This document shows, in pieces, positions 45,651 to 57,344 of a DNA stretch of 64,000 bases. Location: positions 620,001-684,000 of the forward strand of contig NC_054391.1 of assembly GCF_001625195.1 (NCBI RefSeq). Direction: 5' to 3'. The translations under genes were made by a program, and so were the position numbers. Each line of letters starts with the position of its first letter. Positions within the stretch are counted from its first letter, which is position 1. The notes below the pieces were generated by a model. It made no database searches. It saw only the letters and a list, made by a program, of their open reading frames with translations, and was not told where the DNA came from. The stretch comes from Drechmeria coniospora (taxonomy: Eukaryota; Ascomycota; Sordariomycetes; Hypocreales; Ophiocordycipitaceae).

Positions 45651-46556
45651 CGAGCTGTACACGTACTTACCACCCAAGTACGAATTGCCAGGCTCATATC
45701 GCATCGCCCGGCCCGCCGATCGCAGGCCGTCGACGCTAGCGGCACACCCGCCCCGGCGGCCCACCCGCCCCGGCGGCCAACCAAGATGCTGGCAGTGTCT
45801 CTGCCAAGACAGCAACGTCTGGAACGAGTCTCGGGGACGCACCGTCGGCTTGGCTGGTCGATCGTCCGTCAGGCTGGCTCGCTCGCTCGTGTTGCCGACG
45901 GCGCTCGCGACGTGCGAGATGGGCGAGGGATTCACGACAAACAGAGTCGTCGCGAGCGGCGCGAGAGGAGATGCGGCGAGCGCACGCACAGGCAACCACG
46001 CGTCCCGGGGGCGGCGGGCCACCCGAACAGCTCGCCGCGCCGCCGGGTCGGAGATGCCGGAGAAACTCGAGAGGGAGACGGGAGGAGGGGGCGGGGCGGG
46101 GGACGATTGGCTTTGCGAGGGCGCCCTTGGTGCGTCGTTCCGGGCACGCGCACGTGGAGGTGAGGAGGGCGAACGGGAGGCGGACCACGTTGCTCTCCCC
46201 GTACGGAGGCGGATGCGAGAACGAGGGTTGCCCGTCACTTGCAGCATCACAGCAATACTCGTACAAGCACGGGCTGCCTGCACACAGATGCCACCTCTCG
46301 TGGTACGGAGCAGGTAAATACGGAGCAGGTAATGATATACGGAGCAGGTAATAACATACGGAGCAGGTAATAACATACGGAGCAGGTAATGATATACGGA
46401 GCAGGTAATAACATACGGAGCAGGTAATGGGTAGCTGCGAGGTACCTAGTAGGTACTGTATTGCGGCGTCACATAATCGTGCCTACTACAAGTACCTAGT
46501 AGGTACTGTGCAAGTACGGTAATTATGGAGGACTCCCTACTTGATATTAGTCCGTA
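45651..46556. other. Gene-poor, GC-rich then repeat
   Basis: Open frames on both strands (45.4-46.4 kb) are composition artefacts of GC-rich DNA. A short tandem array follows at 46303-46430. Confidence 0.45.
46303..46430. repeat. 17-18 bp tandem repeat (TACGGAGCAGGTAATRA)
   Basis: About seven copies of ATACGGAGCAGGTAATGAT and variants. Confidence 0.9.
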
Positions 46557-46640
46557 CTGCGGAGGGGGTGGCAAAAGTGTCGGTTCACTTTGTAGCGGTA
46601 GCGCTGCCGTGATTGCATCGTCATTTTTGTCCAGCGACCG
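46557..46640 (-). mobile_element. MITE, family B, second isolated copy
   Basis: Flanked by TA, with GGGGTGGCAAAAGTGTCGGT at one end, a central GGTAGCGCTGCC and GCATCGTCATTTTTGTC at the other. A more diverged copy of the 80-bp element. Confidence 0.7.
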
Positions 46641-48589
46641 TACCCGTGCTGTACCGTAGGCACCAACACACCCACACACATGCACCGGCCGGTGCGGAAG
46701 AGGTAGACGACGCATACCTACGAGGCGCACGTCTCCCGCCCATCCGGCCTCCGGCTCGGGGATACGGTGGCCAGAGCCAGGCCGGCACGCATCCACGAGC
46801 CTTGCAAGCTGAATGGGCGGGTGGGGGCCGCGCCAAGGTGCGGTGGAAATCCCGCCTCGTGTGTGCTCCGTAATGCTCGCTGCGGAGATACGAGCTGGAT
46901 CAAGCCTCCGTTCCTCGCAGCAGGCACCTCGCGCAAGCAGAAGCATGCCGGCGTACGGAGCGTCGAGAAGCAGCTTGATGCAGCGCCGAGGGAATACCAA
47001 CCTGTCTCGCCTCGCAGCGACGACGAGCGGACGAACGGACCGAGTACCCCCGTGCGGCGTACCGCTTGCGTACCCTTGCGTGCGCTCCGTGCGGCCCATG
47101 TACCGGGCCGGTACCTGCAGCGAGGTACCGCGCAGCACGGCAAGGAGCACGCACTTGCGACTGCCGAGTGTCCATGTTCCGTGGGAAGGAACCGTCAGCT
47201 GGCGCACGGGCAAGCGAGGTCATGGGCCGCAGCCCGTCTCTCGTGCCTGCCGTCACGGCTCATGGCGGGGAGGAGGGTACGGAGCGATGCCGTAGAGATA
47301 CACGCGCCGGCGAACCGTCAGGCGTACCGTCTACTTGGCCGCGGCACCTCGAACCGTCATGCGTACCGTCTTAGTGCTTGGCCGCGGCACCTCGACGCCG
47401 ACGGTAGGTCACGGTAGGTCACGTGCCGTCCGGCCGAAGCTGCGCAACATCAGGAGCCACGGCGACGGCGGCAGGGGGCAGAGCAGAGTCTCGAGCAGAG
47501 AGAGATGGCGCCTTTGAGCGACGATGTCCAAGGCATGGGCGGACCGGTCCACGACTCTCGGATCTCTTCCGTTCCGTGCTCTACGCTGGAAGGCGTCCGG
47601 AAGCGTGCGAGGGCGGCGCCGGCGGACCCATGTATTTCCTAGGTGGGTGTGCAGTGCCTGTACCGGTACCTGGGCGTGCTGGGCAGTGCCTGTAGTTTGG
47701 GTGCACGCGCACCACGTCGAAGCAACGCGCCGACGACGCAGCAGTGCGATCAAGGCACCGCGCTGTCCGCAGAGAGTCGACGGACGGATGAATGATTCGC
47801 GAGAGAATGGGCTTCGACGGCGCCGAGACGTATGGCGAAATTCACGTCCCCGACGCGGCCGAGCAAACGAGCGAACAGTGGTTGGTCGCTCGGCCGCCAT
47901 GGGCGCTGTAGTTGCGCTGTAAGAAAAAACAGCGGTGCGTCGGTACCTAGCCTCGTGGCGGTACCGAGTACATGCTCGCAAGGGTCGATGGGTGCGCCGC
48001 CTCGTACCCGCTACCGCCTGGCCATGTACCCCCCCGGGTCGCCGCGAGGGCAGGTGCTCACCGTACCGGGTAATCCGTACTGCGCTGGCGAGGAAGGAAG
48101 AATGGGCGGCGCCTCGGTCGACGCGGCGGCCGCCCCCACGGCTGCGCTGGAAAGGAGCGCCCCCCCCTCCTTCCCAGGCCGAACGTGGTATGGCGGGGCC
48201 GCCACCCGCGACCGTGAGCACCTGCCTGCACCTCGTCGACGCAGCACGCTCGCAGGGAAGGCGCCGCTGGCACTGCCGGAGCAGGTACAAATACTCGCCG
48301 ACCGTGGTTTCGTCACGCTGCCAACACGCACACGTTGCCGTACCGATGGCAGCACCTGCTCCTCCTTTGAGCACCGCCAACCTCCTCCTCCTCCTCCTCC
48401 TCCTCTCACGCAATCGTGCCCTCGTGCTGCCTCGAGGGAACCGGCCCCCCTGCCGCCGGCCATTTCCCGCCGGCCATTGACCATTCGCCCTCGCCTCCTC
48501 TGTCCGCCACCCTTGTGCGTCCTGAGCTTACTCGGCCCCCACGCTCGAGCCGTCGACGACGCCCAAGGCAGCGACGGACGAAAAGGCAG
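46641..48589. other. GC-rich gene-poor stretch
   Basis: No open frame with recognisable domain on either strand, although many GC-rich frames are long. A CTC trinucleotide run lies at about 48383-48407. Confidence 0.4.
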
Positions 48590-50560
48590 AGAGAGACGAC
48601 CCTCTTGCCGACGGAATACAGTGTCCTTGCACGTGGCGGAGAGCAAAACACGCAGCCGACGGCTATTTCCCCATTGCCTCGAGACGAAGCGGCAAGCCGT
48701 TGTGCACGGTAGCGACGGCACACGCAGCGACGGTACACGCATCAACGAGAACAGACAGACGCATCGACGGACGGAAAGGCAGATACGAAATTGCCAGTAA
48801 ATACAGTCCCCTTCGCCCTTGGCGGAGAGCAAAACGTCCACCCTAGGCTAGATTCCCCACCCCCCGAGAGGAAGCGGGAAGCCGTCGTGCCCGCAGCGAC
48901 GACACGCATCAAAACAACAGTCGGACGGTAAAGCAGAGACGCCCTCTTGCCGACGGGATAGTCTCCTTGGCCCGTGGCGGAGAGCAAAACACGCAGCCGA
49001 CGCCTAGGTTGCCCATTCCGCGGGAAGCCATCGTGCCCCGCAGCGACGGTATATACAGCAACGGTACACGCAGCGACGGCACACGCATCAACAACAACAG
49101 ACGGACGCACCGACGGACGGAAAGGCAGAGACGATTTCCCCAGTCCCTCGAGACGAAGCTGGCAGCGACGGCACACACAGCCTGCACGCGCATCAAAAAC
49201 AACAGCCGGACGGTAAAGCAGAGACGCCTTCTTGCCGACGGAATAGTCTCCTTGGCCCGTGGCGGAGAGCAAAACACGCAGCCGACGCCTAGGATCCCGT
49301 TGCCTCGAGACGAAGTGGAAAGCCGTTGTGCACGGTAGCGACGGCACACGCAGCCTGCACAAGCACCGCATCTACAGTTGGACGGACCGCGGATCAACGG
49401 ACGGAAAAGCAGAGAGGACCATCTTGCCGACGGAATACAGTCTCCTTGACCCGTGGCGGAGAGCAAAGCACCCGGCCGACGCCTAGGTTCCCCAGTCCCT
49501 CGTGACGAAGCTGGCAGCGACGGCACACGCAGCCTGCACACGCATCAAAAACAACAGCCGGACGGTAAAGCAGAGACGCCCTCTTACCGACGGAATAGAC
49601 TCCCTGGCCCGTGGCGGAGAGCAAAGCACCCAGCCGACGCCCAGGTTCCCCAGTCCCTCGAGACGAAGCTGGCAGCGACGGCACACGCAGCCTGCACCCG
49701 CATCAGAAACTGCGGTTGGACGGACCGACGGACGGAAAAGCAGTGACGACCCTCTTGCCAACAGAGTACAGTCACTTCCGCCCGCGTCGGAGGGCAAAAC
49801 ACGCACCCTAGGCTAGTTTGACGACCTTTCGACATATTACAGTCTCTTTCGCCCGTGGCGGAGAGCAAAATACAACGACGGACGGACGGAAAAGCAGTGA
49901 CGACCCTCTTGCCAACAGAGTACAGTCACTTCCGCCCGCGTCGGAGGGCAAAACACGCACCCTAGGCTAGTTTGACGACCTTCCAACATATTACAGTCTC
50001 TTTCGCCCGTGGCGGAGAGCAAAACACCCACCCGACGGCCAGATTCCCTACCCCCGCGAGGCGAAGCTCGAAGCCGTTGTGCACGGCAGCGACGTCACCC
50101 GAAGCCTGCACACGCAGCCTGCACACCTCACAACGGACCGACGGACGGAAAAGCAGTGACGGCCCCCTTGCCAACGGAATACAGTCTCCTTGGCCCGTGG
50201 CAGAGCCACCGATTCCTCATTCCCTCGAGACGAAGCGGAGAGTCGTTGTGCACGGCAGCGACATCACACGCAGCCTGCACACCTCAACAACGGACCGACG
50301 GACGGACAAGCCCAGACGACCGACGGACGGAAAAGCAGTGACGGCCCCCTTGCCAACGGAGTACAGTCTCCTTGGCCCGTGGCAGAGCCATCGATTCCCC
50401 ATTCCCTCGAGACGAAGCGGAGAGTCGTTGTGCACGACAGCGACATCACACGCAGCCTGCACACGGCAACGACATCACACGCAGCCTGCACACGGCAACG
50501 ACATCACACGCAGCCTGCACACCTCAACAACGGACCGACGGACCGTCAAGCCCAGACGAC
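48590..50560. repeat. GC-rich satellite of about a dozen variable units
   Basis: The core TTGCCGACGGAATACAGTCT, then TGGCCCGTGGCGGAGAGCAA, recurs near 48636, 48820, 48975, 49260, 49455, 49613, 49785, 49855, 49940, 50010 and, decayed, 50197 and 50378. Spacing varies (70-285 bp) because blocks such as GACGGACGGAAAAGCAG and CGACATCACACGCAGCCTGC are duplicated or lost. It ends about 80 bp before the Zn2Cys6 regulator at 50642. Confidence 0.88.
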
Positions 50561-50641
50561 CGACCGACGGAAAAGCAGAGACGCCCGACAATCCGCTTGC
50601 CATCGCGCGCGTCCGCCTCGCCACCACCGACGCTCGCTCAG

Positions 50642-52642
50642 ATGGGCTCCGAAAGCCGTCCCGTCTGCCACCGCTGCGCCCAGATCAAGCAGGCGTGCGA
50701 TGGCAGCTTGCCGTGCGCGAGATGCGTTCGCCTGAGCCTCCCCTGCCGGCCGCGCCACGCCGTCGCAGGTGTCGTCGAGCCCGAGGATCCGCTCGTCGAC
50801 ATGCCCAAGGCGCGCATACGGAGGGTCCAGACCGGCTGCCTCATGTGTAAGCGGCGCAAGAAGAAGTGCGACGAGACGAAGCCGCGCTGCGGCGACTGCC
50901 GACGCCTCTGTCTCGATTGCACCTGGCCCCCGGAGCGCCACGGCCGAGCCAAGGGGGGCGCGCCGCCGCCGTCGTCGTCGTCGTCGTCGCCCCCCCCGAA
51001 GCCGGCGAAGCCGACGACAGAAGCCGACGGCTTGACGGCGCCGAGCCGGCCGCCGTCGACCATGGAGGTGGTGATCCGCGGCAGCCCGAGCCCTGTCTCG
51101 ACGCCGTCGAGCGCGCGGCAGGGGAGCTACGACAGCGGCCGGGGCAGCAGCGTCGGCAGCCGCGCGAGCCCAAGCAGCCTCCGCCGCCACGGCGTGCACG
51201 TCCGCTACGGCAACGAGTCGGACGCGGCGCCGAGCCTGCCCGTCGCCCTCGCCATGCCGGCCGGGCCCGCGCCGCTCGCACGCGCCCTCCCCCTCGCCCT
51301 CGGCCCGGCCGTCCCGGCCCTGGAGGGGAGCGCGGCGCCGCCCGCGGCCTGGGACGTGTCCCGCTCGCCGGCCGCCTGGGTCGACGCCGTGACGCCCGCG
51401 AGCCACGGCAGCCCGGCCTCGTCGTACGACGGCGCCCAGATGGCGTCGCTCTCCCTCTACGTGCCCCAGCTGCTGCCGCAGATCTCGTCGCCGCTGGACA
51501 AGGCGCTGCTCAACCACTACTCGACCATCGTGTCGTCGATCCTGTCGAGGCGGGCCTCGCCGAGCAACCCCTACAACAGCTACCTCCTGCCCATGGCCCA
51601 GGGCAACGACCTCGTCCTCCACTGCATCCTCGCCCTCTCGGCCAACCACTGGCGCAAGCTGCAGCCCGACATGGGCGACCGCGGCCTGCTGCACAAGAGC
51701 AAGGCGACGCAGGCCCTCGCCGGCCTGCTGCCCCACGTCGACCGCACGAGCGCCGACATCGCCCTCGTCAGCAGCCTGCTCCTCTGCATGACGGAGCTCT
51801 TCGACGGCACGAGCGAGGGCTGGAAGCTGCACCTCAAGGGCGCCAAGCGCCTGCTCGTCGCCCTCAAGAAGCAGCGGGGCGACGTCATGACGGGCCACTA
51901 CAAGTTCTTGCTCCGCCTCGCCCGCTTCCTCGACACGGCGGCGACGACGTCGACGTGCCGCCCGCCGCTCATGGGCGACGAGGAGGCCGAGGCGGCCGCC
52001 CTCGACCGCATGACGGCGACGCCCGACGACGAGGACTCGGCCGTCTACGGCATCCCCAAGGAGCTCTTCCACCTCATCGACCGCGTCAACACGCTCGCCG
52101 ACCTCCGGAGCACGCGCGTCGACCGCGCCTCGGAGGCGGCCTTTCGCGCGCACGCGCGCGACATTGAGGAGCGCATCGACCGCTGGTCGTGCGACTTCGC
52201 CGCCGCCTCGGCCGCCGACTTGAGCGCGACGCCGCCGGCCGACGACGACGTCGCCCACGCCGCCACGGCCTTTGAGCACTCGATCCGCCTGCGCCTGCAC
52301 CAGATCGTCGAGGGCTACGAGCTCACCGACCCCAAGGTCGGCCGGCACGTCGAAGGCATCCTCGACTGCGTGCAGAGCATACGCTACGGCAGCCCGCTCG
52401 AGACGTGCCTCCTCTTCCCCCTCGTCATGGCCGGCGGTGCCTGCTGGAAGATTGAGCACCGCGTCGTGATCCAGGATCGCCTGCTCGTCATGGAGCGGAC
52501 CTGCGGCTTCGGCTACGTCTACAACGCGCGGGACCTCGTCGAGCGCGTGTGGGCGAGCCGAGACCAGGCGGAAGGGACGGGTGCCGTCGTGAACTGGGCG
52601 CGGATCCGGTACTACGAGATGAACGGCCTCGTCGTCTTCTGA
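50642..52642 (+). CDS. Zn2Cys6 transcription factor with two zinc clusters
   Basis: Fungal regulator of 666 residues in a single exon. Two binuclear zinc clusters lie in tandem: C9, C12, C19, C25, C28, C35 (CHRCAQIKQAC...) and C66, C69, C76, C83, C86, C93 (CLMCKRRKKKC...). The second is joined by PKARIRRVQTG, which is typical of dual-cluster regulators of the Moc3-like type. A Pro/Ser/Ala-rich linker (about 95-280) leads to a C-terminal helical domain of the fungal-specific type 2 kind (LDKALLNHYSTIVSSILSRR, about 285-300 onward). The frame is open upstream into the satellite, but the ATG at 50642 begins the zinc cluster. Regulated genes unknown. No neighbouring gene within 4 kb on either side. 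Confidence 0.9.
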   Translation: MGSESRPVCHRCAQIKQACDGSLPCARCVRLSLPCRPRHAVAGVVEPEDPLVDMPKARIRRVQTGCLMCKRRKKKCDETKPRCGDCRRLCLDCTWPPERHGRAKGGAPPPSSSSSSPPPKPAKPTTEADGLTAPSRPPSTMEVVIRGSPSPVSTPSSARQGSYDSGRGSSVGSRASPSSLRRHGVHVRYGNESDAAPSLPVALAMPAGPAPLARALPLALGPAVPALEGSAAPPAAWDVSRSPAAWVDAVTPASHGSPASSYDGAQMASLSLYVPQLLPQISSPLDKALLNHYSTIVSSILSRRASPSNPYNSYLLPMAQGNDLVLHCILALSANHWRKLQPDMGDRGLLHKSKATQALAGLLPHVDRTSADIALVSSLLLCMTELFDGTSEGWKLHLKGAKRLLVALKKQRGDVMTGHYKFLLRLARFLDTAATTSTCRPPLMGDEEAEAAALDRMTATPDDEDSAVYGIPKELFHLIDRVNTLADLRSTRVDRASEAAFRAHARDIEERIDRWSCDFAAASAADLSATPPADDDVAHAATAFEHSIRLRLHQIVEGYELTDPKVGRHVEGILDCVQSIRYGSPLETCLLFPLVMAGGACWKIEHRVVIQDRLLVMERTCGFGYVYNARDLVERVWASRDQAEGTGAVVNWARIRYYEMNGLVVF

Positions 52643-54708
52643 GGCCGAGGATGGGGCACCGACGGCAGGCGTTTGACGTCGACGAACGTCGGCCCTCTCG
52701 GGGAGCATTGTCTGGCGTGCGTGGGCGCACGTGAGCGTCGGAAGCCTTGCCGTCGATGCGCTTTCTCGGGCCCGTGGGTTCTGCGATGCCGGCCCGTGCC
52801 GGAACGTCAGACGCTCGTCGTGACGGGTTTGCGCGTTCGCTCGCAGGCCGCCGCCGCCTCCGGGTGTGACGGACGAGGAGGCCCACGCTCTCGTTGCCGC
52901 GTTGCCGCCGCCTCCGCGCACGTCGTCGCACGTCGTCGTCCTCGGTCCGGTGGGAAAGCCCGCCGTCGCGTCGACGACCTTGTCGATGCTCCGAGCATGG
53001 ATGGGCCGCATTGGCATGGCGGCCGAGATGGCACGTCGGCGGGTGGCAGGACGAAGCGCAGGTTACCGAGCTTGGCTGAGGATGCGGTCGCCGGTCGGCT
53101 TGCTGCCGCTCTCAAAGGGTCATGATGACCTCGATGGCACCCGAGCAGACGGGACGGCGTCATGCCGCTGGAGGCGTGGCCCGGTGGTCGTTTCTGAGCC
53201 AGGGCCGTGGCCTGCTGCGACGTGGCGAAGAGTGTCGTCGCCGGTGGCCGCTGCGTGTTGTGCGCTCGACGAGACCGAGGACGAACGGACCAGCGTTGGG
53301 TTCGCGTCCGTCGGGCGACGTCGACGACTCGCTCGTCAAAGTGGAGGCATCGTCGTGCATCGGCCGTGCTGGGGAGCGTCGTGTGTGGTGCGCAGGGCAT
53401 CGAGGGCAAAAGGCTGCAGAGCTCGTTCTGCACGTTTGCTGCCGGACGGCGGACGGCGGACTCGGGGGTCTGCCTCGAGCACGCATGCAAGGAGTGGCAG
53501 GTGGGCGATTCGTCTCGGGCGACTGTCGTGCCGCCGGGGGGGTTGGCTTGAGAGGTTGGCGCTTGGCTTGCGTGACATTTTCGTCGTAGCAAGCTCGGAT
53601 GCAAATAGTTTTGCTTTACCTTTCCGCCTCTGTCGTGAGAGTAATTCATTATTTATCGACGCAACCTGGACCCGTCAGTGCGAGTGATGTCGGTGCTTTG
53701 CCAAGGTGCCCTTTTGTCCATGGGTCGGGGACACGTTCGGGACACGTTCGAATCGGGCAGGGCGTACCGAGTATGTCTTGGAGCAAGCTAGAGGCCGTCG
53801 GATGCGAGACGGCCGGCGCACACGGAGCTCCACGGAGATACGGAGATGAACGATGTACGTAATACCGGCAGGCCGCAAGCATGCGACAAGACTGGTGGAT
53901 GACGAAACATGGTGGCCTCTGCCCAGCCGCTTGCTGGCCGTGGCCGCTAGCGGCCGTCGTTGGTTGGTCGGCGGCAGCCAAAGAAACTAAAAGGAAGCCT
54001 TGGCGCATGCTGATCCGCGGGCCCTACCGAGACGACCAGGGAGGACTATCGACGAGCTGGAGAGTGCTTCGTTGCATGCATGGCCAGCCATCCAGGGGCG
54101 CGATGTCGATGCTTCGTTCGTTCGCCGTCCGACCGGCAAGTGCTCTCGGACGAGATGCGACGGCCACATGATTGCTGGCGACGCGGGTCGTGTGACGTGC
54201 GTGACGGTGACGATGCGGCCGATGGAAGGGATAGGATGAGATGGGAGCCATCATTCCTGCGGGTGTGGAAGGACGCAGGTTCGGTGCAGAGCGTTGTACG
54301 GTCGTACGTGGTACGTTGGCGTAGGGAGGAATCCCTCCAAGCACCACTGCTGCTGCGAGTTAATACGAGGTTGGTACCTGTACGAAGACAGCACCTGGTG
54401 CTAGGTAGGTGTACCGTGTGATGCTCCAGCATCGGTACGCCCAGTGGTTAGTGCACCATCGCCAAGAGCATAGGCAGGGACGTAAGCGTACAGGCTCCCA
54501 GAAGGCTCAGGAGGATGATCTGGTCAAGCAGGTTGTCCACGACAATCTCTTAGGTGAAGGAAAGAATGGAAAGGAGACCGGTACATGCAGAGGCAGCACC
54601 TGCAGCTGCCGATATACACCTAGTACTCGGCAAGGTCGAAACCCGTCGGCACGGAGGTCAGCGATGCGACACGGCGAGATCTGACGGGGTGCATCCATTG
54701 CGAGCACT

Positions 54709-55010
54709 CGTACCTTTAGTGCTCGTAACTTTGGTGCTCGTACCTTTAGTGCTCGTACCTCCAGTACAGCTCGTACCCCCAGTACTGCTCGTGTCTCCAG
54801 TACTGCTCGTGTCTCCAGTACTGCTCGTGTCTCCAGTGCTGCTCGTGTCTCCAGTCCTGCTCGTGTCTCCAGTCCTGCTCGTGCTCGTACCTCCAGTACT
54901 GCTCGTGTCTCCAGTACTGCTCGTGTTTCCAGTACTGCTCGTGCTCGTACCTCCAGTACTGCTCGTGTCTCCAGTGCTGCTCGTGCCTTCAATGCTGCTT
55001 GTGCCTGCGA
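54709..55010. repeat. 18-bp minisatellite (CTGCTCGTGTCTCCAGTA)
   Basis: About fifteen units of CTGCTCGTGTCTCCAGTAC and CTCGTACCTCCAGT variants, with GCTCGT as the constant part. Both strands stay open over it, so its frames are not evidence of coding. Confidence 0.9.
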
Positions 55011-56933
55011 CTGTTCGCCGCTACCAGCACACGAGCACTTGCAAGCTTGTACGAGTGCAAGCAGCCGTGCTGCAGCCTGCCTGCACATGCGCTGGCACTC
55101 GACAACCTCGCTGAATGACGTGTCGTCCAACGCCCCGGAAAGGGCATGACATGCCATGTGGTCTCGCTTCGCGTCCGATCCGAGCTGGATCTGGTCCGCC
55201 GGCGACCCGTCGAGCTGCGACGGCCCTTGCGGCGCTGTGCGAGGATGCCGACCCCTTTCCCCTGGTTATTGCTCGTGCGGTCGAACCATGTTACGCCATG
55301 CGACGGAGCCTCACCCTCGCCTGAGCTGGAGAGCGCCCAGGGATGGAGGGCGACACCCGCGGACGTGCACAAAGGCGCCTGTGAAAGTGCGAGTGGGGGG
55401 GTCCATCGGAAATGGTTCATGGCAGGGCGCCGATGGCCCAGCCGCCTCCGGATTGAAACGGTGCTCGCCGTCGTGAAACGGGCTCTCGCCGTGCATCGAG
55501 TGCCGACCGACGCGGAGATGGAGAGGACCGGACCAGCCTCCGCTGGCGTTGGCGCGAGGGTTGTGCTCGTCGTGGTGCCGGTGTCCGTCCGTGTCGGCAG
55601 CTCGTGCCGGCATTATTGCTGGCGAGGGTTGCTGGCCGCGCTGTGCTAGCGGGTTGGCGCAGAGGAACGGCAGTGGTGAGTGCGGCACCTACGGCCTGCT
55701 GCCAATACCGCTGTGCTTGGGCACCTCCAAGGCGGCATCGCCTAGGGATTAACACGCACTAGTGGTTGGCTTGCGACAGTTAGCGCCCGTTCCGACGGCA
55801 GCCGAGGAACCCATCCGGAGCCAAGACGGCACATGAACTTACTCTGCACCAAGTGCTTGCAAGTGCTGCTGCTGCTACTCGCACCTCGTCGCCTTCACTC
55901 CGTGCTCCGCATTCCATGCTGGCTGGTGCTGGCTGGCGGGTAGGCGAGAGACTGGCAATGCCCGTTCGTCGGATCCCAACAGTGTCTCGCAAGGAAAAGG
56001 GTATCCATCGACCATCTTTCCCTCTGTGCCATCGGCCGGTGGCAGCTGGCTGCATCGTGCCAGCAACTGCGAGGGCAGTCGGCACGTCCTTTCCGTGTCG
56101 GTCACTGGGCGGCACAGGTGCCAAGGTGACGCCAAGGCAACACCCGTCGCAGCCCCGACGAGCCGTTGCTCCATGTATGTGCGCCGCCGGCATTGTGTCT
56201 CCGGAACTTCGTCTCCGGAACCTTTCCCCGGAATGCACGCGCACCTGGAGCGTCGCGGGTGCAAGCCATAGGCCCGCCGAAACAGGTCGCAGGTCAGTCG
56301 AGTGCGCGAGGCGGCACCGAGCCGGCGCACCACGTGGCGCTGCCGAATGAGCAGAGGCCCCGCCCCGCGGTTGCGTGCTGCCTGTGGACGTTGGTCTAGG
56401 CGCAGTTGTGCCGCTCGCTGCCGGCGCATCGTCGATGCCACCACCGCCAGAATCGCCTCGCCATCTGATCCGTCACTCGGCCGTCGACGGTCCGCGGCGT
56501 TTGCTGCATCATCTGTCGACGGGCTTCGGCGTGGCGAATGGAATCGACCGACGCGAGATGCCAATATTAGTCTGGGCCATCCGCCTCCTTTGTCGCAGGA
56601 CGCACCCGTGGCCGTCCACGGAGCTCGCCTCCTGCGGGCCGCCATGCACTGATCCGAGTCGGCGAGTCTCGATCCGACGCCGACCGTCTGCCTCGTCAAC
56701 CGTACATGCATGCCTCTGCAATCGCATGCGTGGCCTTTGGTCGTCATCCCTCGGCGCCGGCATCGAGCGTGAGGTGGAGACTCGCAATGGGGCCATGGTC
56801 CCTGCTTTGCGACGGCTGCAGTGCCGACTCGGCCGCCTCTCGCCGACGACATCGTCCTGCTTCCTCCACCGCGTCGAGCATGGCACGTCCACTATTCGTT
56901 GTGCCCATTCGCGCAACCTCTCCCCATCACATC

Positions 56934-57048
56934 CAGGCATTCGTCCAGGCATCCGTCCAGGCATCCGTCCAGGCATCCGTCGAGGCATCCGTCCAGGCAT
57001 CCGTCGAGGCATCCGTCGAGGCATCCGTCGAGGCATCCGTCGAGGGAC
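56934..57048. repeat. 12-bp tandem repeat (GCATCCGTCCAG / GCATCCGTCGAG)
   Basis: Nine consecutive 12-bp units differing mostly at C/G, ending 300 bases before the reductase start. Confidence 0.92.
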
Positions 57049-57344
57049 TTGACTCCTCTTGCCGCCCCCTTTCCACGATCCTCTCGCCGTGACGTAGCTC
57101 TGCCCGCCGTCAAGCATCGAGGCACGCTTTGCACCATCGCATCCGTCACCCGTCCGCGAGCCGTTGGCGTGAGGCCCACGTGGGTGCGTGCGTATGCGTT
57201 CGTCGGTCGTCGGCGTGGCATGCACGACACCACGCCCCTCGCTGCGTCGACATTGTCAGATGCGATACCCGCACCGATACCGATACCGGTAACGAGACCG
57301 AGGCCAACCTCCACCCCGACGCCGACGGCGGCACCGACGTCGAG

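Larger units (their letters stand above)
52643..57344. other. 4.7-kb stretch without supported genes
   Basis: Long frames exist on both strands (for example 52866-53687 plus and 52807-53649 minus) but overlap each other and show no known domain. Contains two short-period repeats listed separately. Codon-composition and similarity tests are needed to rule out small genes. Confidence 0.45.

Noticed and set aside
46446..47417. Overlapping frames on both strands
   Set aside because: GC-composition artefacts with no domain and mutual overlap.
48011..50491. Many frames inside the GC-rich satellite
   Set aside because: Repeat-encoded in several frames; no consistent coding signal.
52807..53687. 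Opposed frames of 280 and 273 residues
   Set aside because: They overlap almost fully, with no recognisable motif or intron pattern.
54507..55157. Repetitive ALETRAVLE-type frame
   Set aside because: Entirely due to the 18-bp minisatellite.
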